Of a DNA stretch of 64,000 nt, positions 60,721 through 64,000 are shown one piece after another. The notes under the pieces were generated by a model that was given only the letters and a program-made list of their open reading frames with translations, did no database searches and had not been told where the DNA came from. Each line of letters opens with the position of its first letter. Positions within the stretch are counted from its first letter, which is position 1. The DNA lies in the NCBI RefSeq assembly GCF_005670685.2, contig NZ_CP062008.1, positions 1,798,001-1,862,000 on the forward strand, read 5' to 3'. This DNA comes from Mycolicibacterium mucogenicum DSM 44124 (GTDB taxonomy: Bacteria; Actinomycetota; Actinomycetes; Mycobacteriales; Mycobacteriaceae). A program made the translations under genes and the position numbers.

Positions 60721-61920
60721 ATGGTCCGCAGCCGGGCTCCCAGGACCCACGCCCAAGTCGTCGCAGTCGCGGAGGAGTTCGCGGCGTCGGTGAAGCCCGG
60801 TGCGGCAGAACGTGATCGGGCCGGCGCGGTACCCCGCGCTGAAGTGGCCGAGTTCGACAACCTGGGCCTGCCGGCCGTCGCGGTGCCGATCGACGACGGC
60901 GGAGACGGGCTCGGGCCGCGAACGCTGGCCGAGGTCATCCGGATCGTCGCGGCCGCCGACCCGGCGCTCGCGCAGACGCCGCAGGGGCACTACCTGGCCG
61001 TCGACATCCTGCGCCTGCTCGGCACACCACTGCAGCGGGCCCGAATCCTGCCCGCTGTCGTCGACGGCGCGCGCATCGCCCCGGTGCTCGCCGAGCGCGG
61101 CGGTCACCATGCCCAAGATCTCAAGACCCGCCTCGTCCAGGACGGCGCGCGTTGGCGGCTCGACGGCACCAAGTACTACTGCACCGGCGCCATCACGTCG
61201 CGGTGGCTGGCGGTCAGCGCGCTCGATCCCGCCGACCGTCTCGTGCTGGCGTTCGTCGAACGTGACGCACCCGGGGTGACCATCGACGAAGACTGGGCCG
61301 CCATGGGGCAGCGCTCGACCGTGAGTGGCACCACCACGCTGGACGGTGTCACCATCGACGGCGACCTGGTGGTGCCGTACTGGTCGGCGTTCGAGAAGCC
61401 GCAACTGCTCGGTGCCCGCGCCCAGCTGGTCCACACCGCCATCGAAGCCGGTATCGCGGAAGGCGCCCTGGCCGATGCCGCCGAGTTCGTCCGCACCCGC
61501 AGCCGGCCGTTCTTCGAGGCGGTGCGATACGGCGGCGCCAACGCTGCGAGCGACGATCCGCACGTCCTGCTGCGGTTCGGCCAGCTCGCCACCCGGACGC
61601 GCGCGTCGACCCAGCTACTGCGTTGGGCCGCAGGCGAACTCGAGGACATCGGGCTCGACGTCGCCGATCCCGATGCGGCCGCGCGCGGCTCGATAGCGGT
61701 CGCGCAGGCCAAGGCCTTCGCCAGTGACGTGGCCGTCGACGTTGCCAGTCAGCTCTTCGCGTTGACCGGCGCGAGCGGTACCGACCGCCGCCACGATCTC
61801 GACCGGCACTGGCGCAACGCGCGGACCCACAGCGTGCACGACCCCGTCGACTGGAAGTACCACCACATCGGCGCGTGGGAACTGTCCGGCGTGGCACCGC
61901 CGAATCACGGGCAGATCTGA
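60721..61920 (+). CDS. sfnB: SfnB-family sulfur-acquisition oxidoreductase (acyl-CoA dehydrogenase fold)
   Basis: A 399-residue flavoprotein of the acyl-CoA dehydrogenase superfamily, of the DszC/SfnB branch rather than a fatty-acid enzyme. Landmarks are LDGTKYYCTGAITSRWLAVSAL, DWAAMGQRSTVSGTTTLDGVTI and RARASTQLLRWAAGE-like sequence (here RTRASTQLLRWAAGE), then the C-terminal RHDLDRHWRNARTHSVHDPVDWKY typical of the branch. These enzymes help obtain sulfur from organosulfur compounds. It follows the SsuD-like gene by two bases. Confidence 0.82.
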   Translation: MVRSRAPRTHAQVVAVAEEFAASVKPGAAERDRAGAVPRAEVAEFDNLGLPAVAVPIDDGGDGLGPRTLAEVIRIVAAADPALAQTPQGHYLAVDILRLLGTPLQRARILPAVVDGARIAPVLAERGGHHAQDLKTRLVQDGARWRLDGTKYYCTGAITSRWLAVSALDPADRLVLAFVERDAPGVTIDEDWAAMGQRSTVSGTTTLDGVTIDGDLVVPYWSAFEKPQLLGARAQLVHTAIEAGIAEGALADAAEFVRTRSRPFFEAVRYGGANAASDDPHVLLRFGQLATRTRASTQLLRWAAGELEDIGLDVADPDAAARGSIAVAQAKAFASDVAVDVASQLFALTGASGTDRRHDLDRHWRNARTHSVHDPVDWKYHHIGAWELSGVAPPNHGQI

Positions 61921-61985
61921 ACGCACTTGTGATCCGGGCGATTCTGAATGTTCAGGCGACGTCCGGTGCCCGATACCGTCGTCAG

Positions 61986-63266
61986 ATGGCCGCGAATCTG
62001 GAAGAGGCACAGGTCGATTCGCCCCCGCGAAAGTCGCAGCCGTTCAAGCCGGCGTTGTTCGTGGCGGTGACGGCGGGGCTGGGATACGGCTTCGACTCCT
62101 ACGCCGTGAACATCTACGGCCTGGTCCTGCCCGAGATCAAGAAGACCCTGCAGATCACCGAGGCCCAGGCCGGGTACATCGGGTCGATCTTCCTCGTCGG
62201 CTACACCATCGGCACCATCGGTTTCGGGATCGCCGCCGACCGGTGGGGACGCAAGACCACGCTCGGTGCGTCGATCCTGCTGTACGGCATCACCACGGCA
62301 CTGGCCGGCATCACCACCAATCTGGCCGCGTTCACCGGCCTGCGCTTCCTCACCGGTGTGGGCGGCGCCGGCGAGCTGGCGGTGGGCGCCCCCTATACCG
62401 CCGAGGTGTGGCCGACCAAGACCCGGGCGATCGGTGTGGGCGGGGTGATCTTCTCGTTGTTCTCGCTCGGCTACGTCCTCGCGGCGGCTGTCGCGCTGGT
62501 GCTGGTGCCGCGGTATGGCTGGCAGGCGTCATTCATCGTGGCGATCGTCCCGGCCATCATCTTGTTCCTTGTGCGCCAGGGCATTACGGAATCGCCCCGC
62601 TACACCGAGGTCAAAGAGGCGCGCCAGCGAGACGGTATCCCGCGAGCGAAGCTGTGGCAGCTACCCGGCGTGCGGCGGCGGCTGATCGTGGGCTGGTTGA
62701 TCTACACGGCCAACGCTGTCGGCTACTGGGGCTCGACCCTGTTCCTGACCACCTACATCGTCAAGAGATTCCATGCGTCCACCACCGACGCGATTCGCTA
62801 TGCGCTGGTCTTCTTCCTGCTGCAGGTCGTCTTCGTCTTCATCGGCACCGCGTTGGCCGACCGCTTCGGGCGCCGTCCTTCGGCGATTCTCGGCGCCGTC
62901 ATCGAGGCCGGGTCCGCGATCCTGGCGGCCACCTCGGATTCACTGGCCGAATACCAGGTCTACGGCGCCATCTCCATCGCCACCCTCGGCTGGCTCTGGG
63001 GCGTTGGTGACGCGTACATCTCCGAATTGTTCCCAACCGTGCTGCGCGGCACCGGATTTGGTGTCGCCGTCGGCGGCGGCCGCATCGTGTCGATCGCCGC
63101 ACCGACCGTCGTCGGCTGGGCCATCGGGCATTACGGTGTGCAGACGCCGTATCTGGCGCTGTCCGGCATCTGGCTGCTGACCGTGATCGGCTACTTGTTC
63201 GGGCCCGAGACTAAGGGCAAGGAGCTCGACGACCTCGCCGACGAGGCACTGCTGGCGCGCGCCTGA
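61986..63266 (+). CDS. MFS transporter (aromatic acid/sugar symporter type)
   Basis: A 426-residue, 12-helix major facilitator protein from the ATG at 61986. A hydrophilic N-terminus of about 25 residues precedes helix 1 (GLGYGFDSYAVNIYGLVLPEI). Motif A is GIAADRWGRKTT, repeated in the second half as GTALADRFGRRPS. It resembles AAHS or sialate/benzoate porters. It begins 65 bp after sfnB and may import the organosulfur substrate. Its stop directly abuts the convergent LysR gene. Confidence 0.83.
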   Translation: MAANLEEAQVDSPPRKSQPFKPALFVAVTAGLGYGFDSYAVNIYGLVLPEIKKTLQITEAQAGYIGSIFLVGYTIGTIGFGIAADRWGRKTTLGASILLYGITTALAGITTNLAAFTGLRFLTGVGGAGELAVGAPYTAEVWPTKTRAIGVGGVIFSLFSLGYVLAAAVALVLVPRYGWQASFIVAIVPAIILFLVRQGITESPRYTEVKEARQRDGIPRAKLWQLPGVRRRLIVGWLIYTANAVGYWGSTLFLTTYIVKRFHASTTDAIRYALVFFLLQVVFVFIGTALADRFGRRPSAILGAVIEAGSAILAATSDSLAEYQVYGAISIATLGWLWGVGDAYISELFPTVLRGTGFGVAVGGGRIVSIAAPTVVGWAIGHYGVQTPYLALSGIWLLTVIGYLFGPETKGKELDDLADEALLARA

Positions 63267-64000
63267 CTACGCCTGCTGGGCGAGCAGCAGGTCGCGGATG
63301 GGGGAGCGCGTGTGCCGCTGCCACATGGCCCGCACGGGCACCAGTAGCGGCGGCTGGAGGTCGATGACCGTCACCCTGCCGTCCAGCACCGGCCCCACCG
63401 GGTGCGTCACGAACGCCACCGCCCCCGTTGTCAACGGCGCAGCCACCGTCGCCGCGCCCTGTACGCGGCTGACGACGTAGTCCGGCTCGAATCCGGCTCG
63501 GCGGCAGGCGCCGAGCAGGAGGTCGCTGTAGTACGACGCGCCCGGCGGTGCCCAGAGCGCGATGCGTTCGTCGGTCAGGTCCGTGAGGTCGACGGCGTCG
63601 CGCGCCGCCAGCGGGTGCGAACTCAGCACCGCCACGCGCACCGCGTGATAGCCCAGCATCGCGGTGGCGAGGTCGCGGTCGGGCACCACACCGCGGCGCA
63701 GTGCGAGCTGGATCGATCCGTCGAGCAGCGCGGGCGACAGCTGATCCGGAAACATCTGGCGGAACGTGAAGGACACGTCGGTGTAGGCATCGATCACCGG
63801 CTCCAGAAGCGCGTACGCCTCGACGCTCTCGAGCGCGGGGGTGTGCCCGACGACGTAGTTCTCCCGCGCGGCGCTGGCCGCGCGCTGCACGTGATCGGTG
63901 ACGGTGTGGGCGGCGGCGAGCAGGGTCCGGGCATCGCTGTGCAGTTGCCGGCCCGCCGGCGTCAAGGTGACCCGGCGGCCGTCGCGGTCGAAAAGCGTTG
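63267..64000 (-). CDS. LysR-family regulator (partial, N-terminus outside the window)
   Basis: The frame runs on past the window edge; its first visible residues read LFDRDGRRVTLTPAGR, the end of the LysR helix-turn-helix. The effector domain follows, with the two-lobe pattern (VVGHTPALESVEAYALLEPVIDAYTDVSF at start, APPGASYYSDLLL, AVAFVTHPVG). About 244 residues are visible. It is convergent with the sulfur module and could regulate it. The missing part lies on the far side of base 64000. Confidence 0.86.
   Translation of the reverse strand, partial: TLFDRDGRRVTLTPAGRQLHSDARTLLAAAHTVTDHVQRAASAARENYVVGHTPALESVEAYALLEPVIDAYTDVSFTFRQMFPDQLSPALLDGSIQLALRRGVVPDRDLATAMLGYHAVRVAVLSSHPLAARDAVDLTDLTDERIALWAPPGASYYSDLLLGACRRAGFEPDYVVSRVQGAATVAAPLTTGAVAFVTHPVGPVLDGRVTVIDLQPPLLVPVRAMWQRHTRSPIRDLLLAQQA

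Overview
The window is a high-GC chromosomal segment of a mycobacterium, most likely a rapid-growing Mycolicibacterium-type species. The evidence is the gene content: an MmpS/MmpL pair, a 13E12-family (DUF222/HNH) gene under a mycobacterial SOS box, F420-type LLM oxidoreductases, a resuscitation-promoting-factor-like muralytic protein, a mycothiol-dependent formaldehyde dehydrogenase, a DUF3145 protein and several small secreted actinobacterial proteins. No rRNA, CRISPR array, prophage or conjugative module is visible. There is one tRNA, one complete insertion sequence and one apparent insertion-sequence relic.

Region 1-8.0 kb is the most mobile part. It holds a threonine aldolase, an AhpD-like protein and a complete 1,426-bp IS481-type element with 54-bp inverted repeats and a perfect 15-bp target duplication. 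The element sits 27 bp upstream of a LexA box that abuts the start of a 13E12 gene. A thioesterase/phytanoyl-CoA dioxygenase pair follows. A CAT-anticodon tRNA has its 3' end duplicated around a 102-bp multi-repeat insert.

Region 8-23 kb holds a MASE1-GGDEF diguanylate cyclase, a FUSC-type membrane protein and a row of secreted or membrane proteins: a fascin-like trefoil, a dispanin, a lipoprotein and a hemophore-like protein. It continues with a translationally coupled DyP-peroxidase pair, a CsbD-like protein, an F420 enzyme, the Rpf-like protein beside an AT-rich spacer, an esterase and a 630-aa Pro-rich anchored protein.

Region 23-36 kb holds an HSL-type hydrolase that has lost its nucleophile and is coupled to a cupin, an AraC regulator, an ADH/epoxide-hydrolase-like/LLM operon ending in a perfect hairpin, the mmpS-mmpL-secreted-protein operon, glycogen phosphorylase and an SDR.

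Region 36-50 kb holds a gluconate module (GntR regulator, gluconokinase, GntP permease, palindromic operator), a SABATH-like carboxyl methyltransferase and mscR with its metallo-beta-lactamase partner. It also carries a serine hydrolase, a purine permease, DUF3145 and a divergon of XRE regulator, cupin and ADH against an MFS pump and a lipoprotein hydrolase.

Region 50-64 kb holds a fully overlapping monooxygenase-patatin-SDR operon (reading order SDR, patatin, monooxygenase) divergent from a TetR gene. Next come an alkyl-DHAP-synthase-like flavoprotein with a lipid kinase, divergent from TetR-glpD. Last is a sulfonate-sulfur module (SsuD-like, SfnB-like, MFS) with a palindrome and a possible short upstream ORF, and a truncated LysR gene at the edge. 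From memory, parts of 40-59 kb match the M. tuberculosis order around Rv2249c-Rv2260; no alignment was run.
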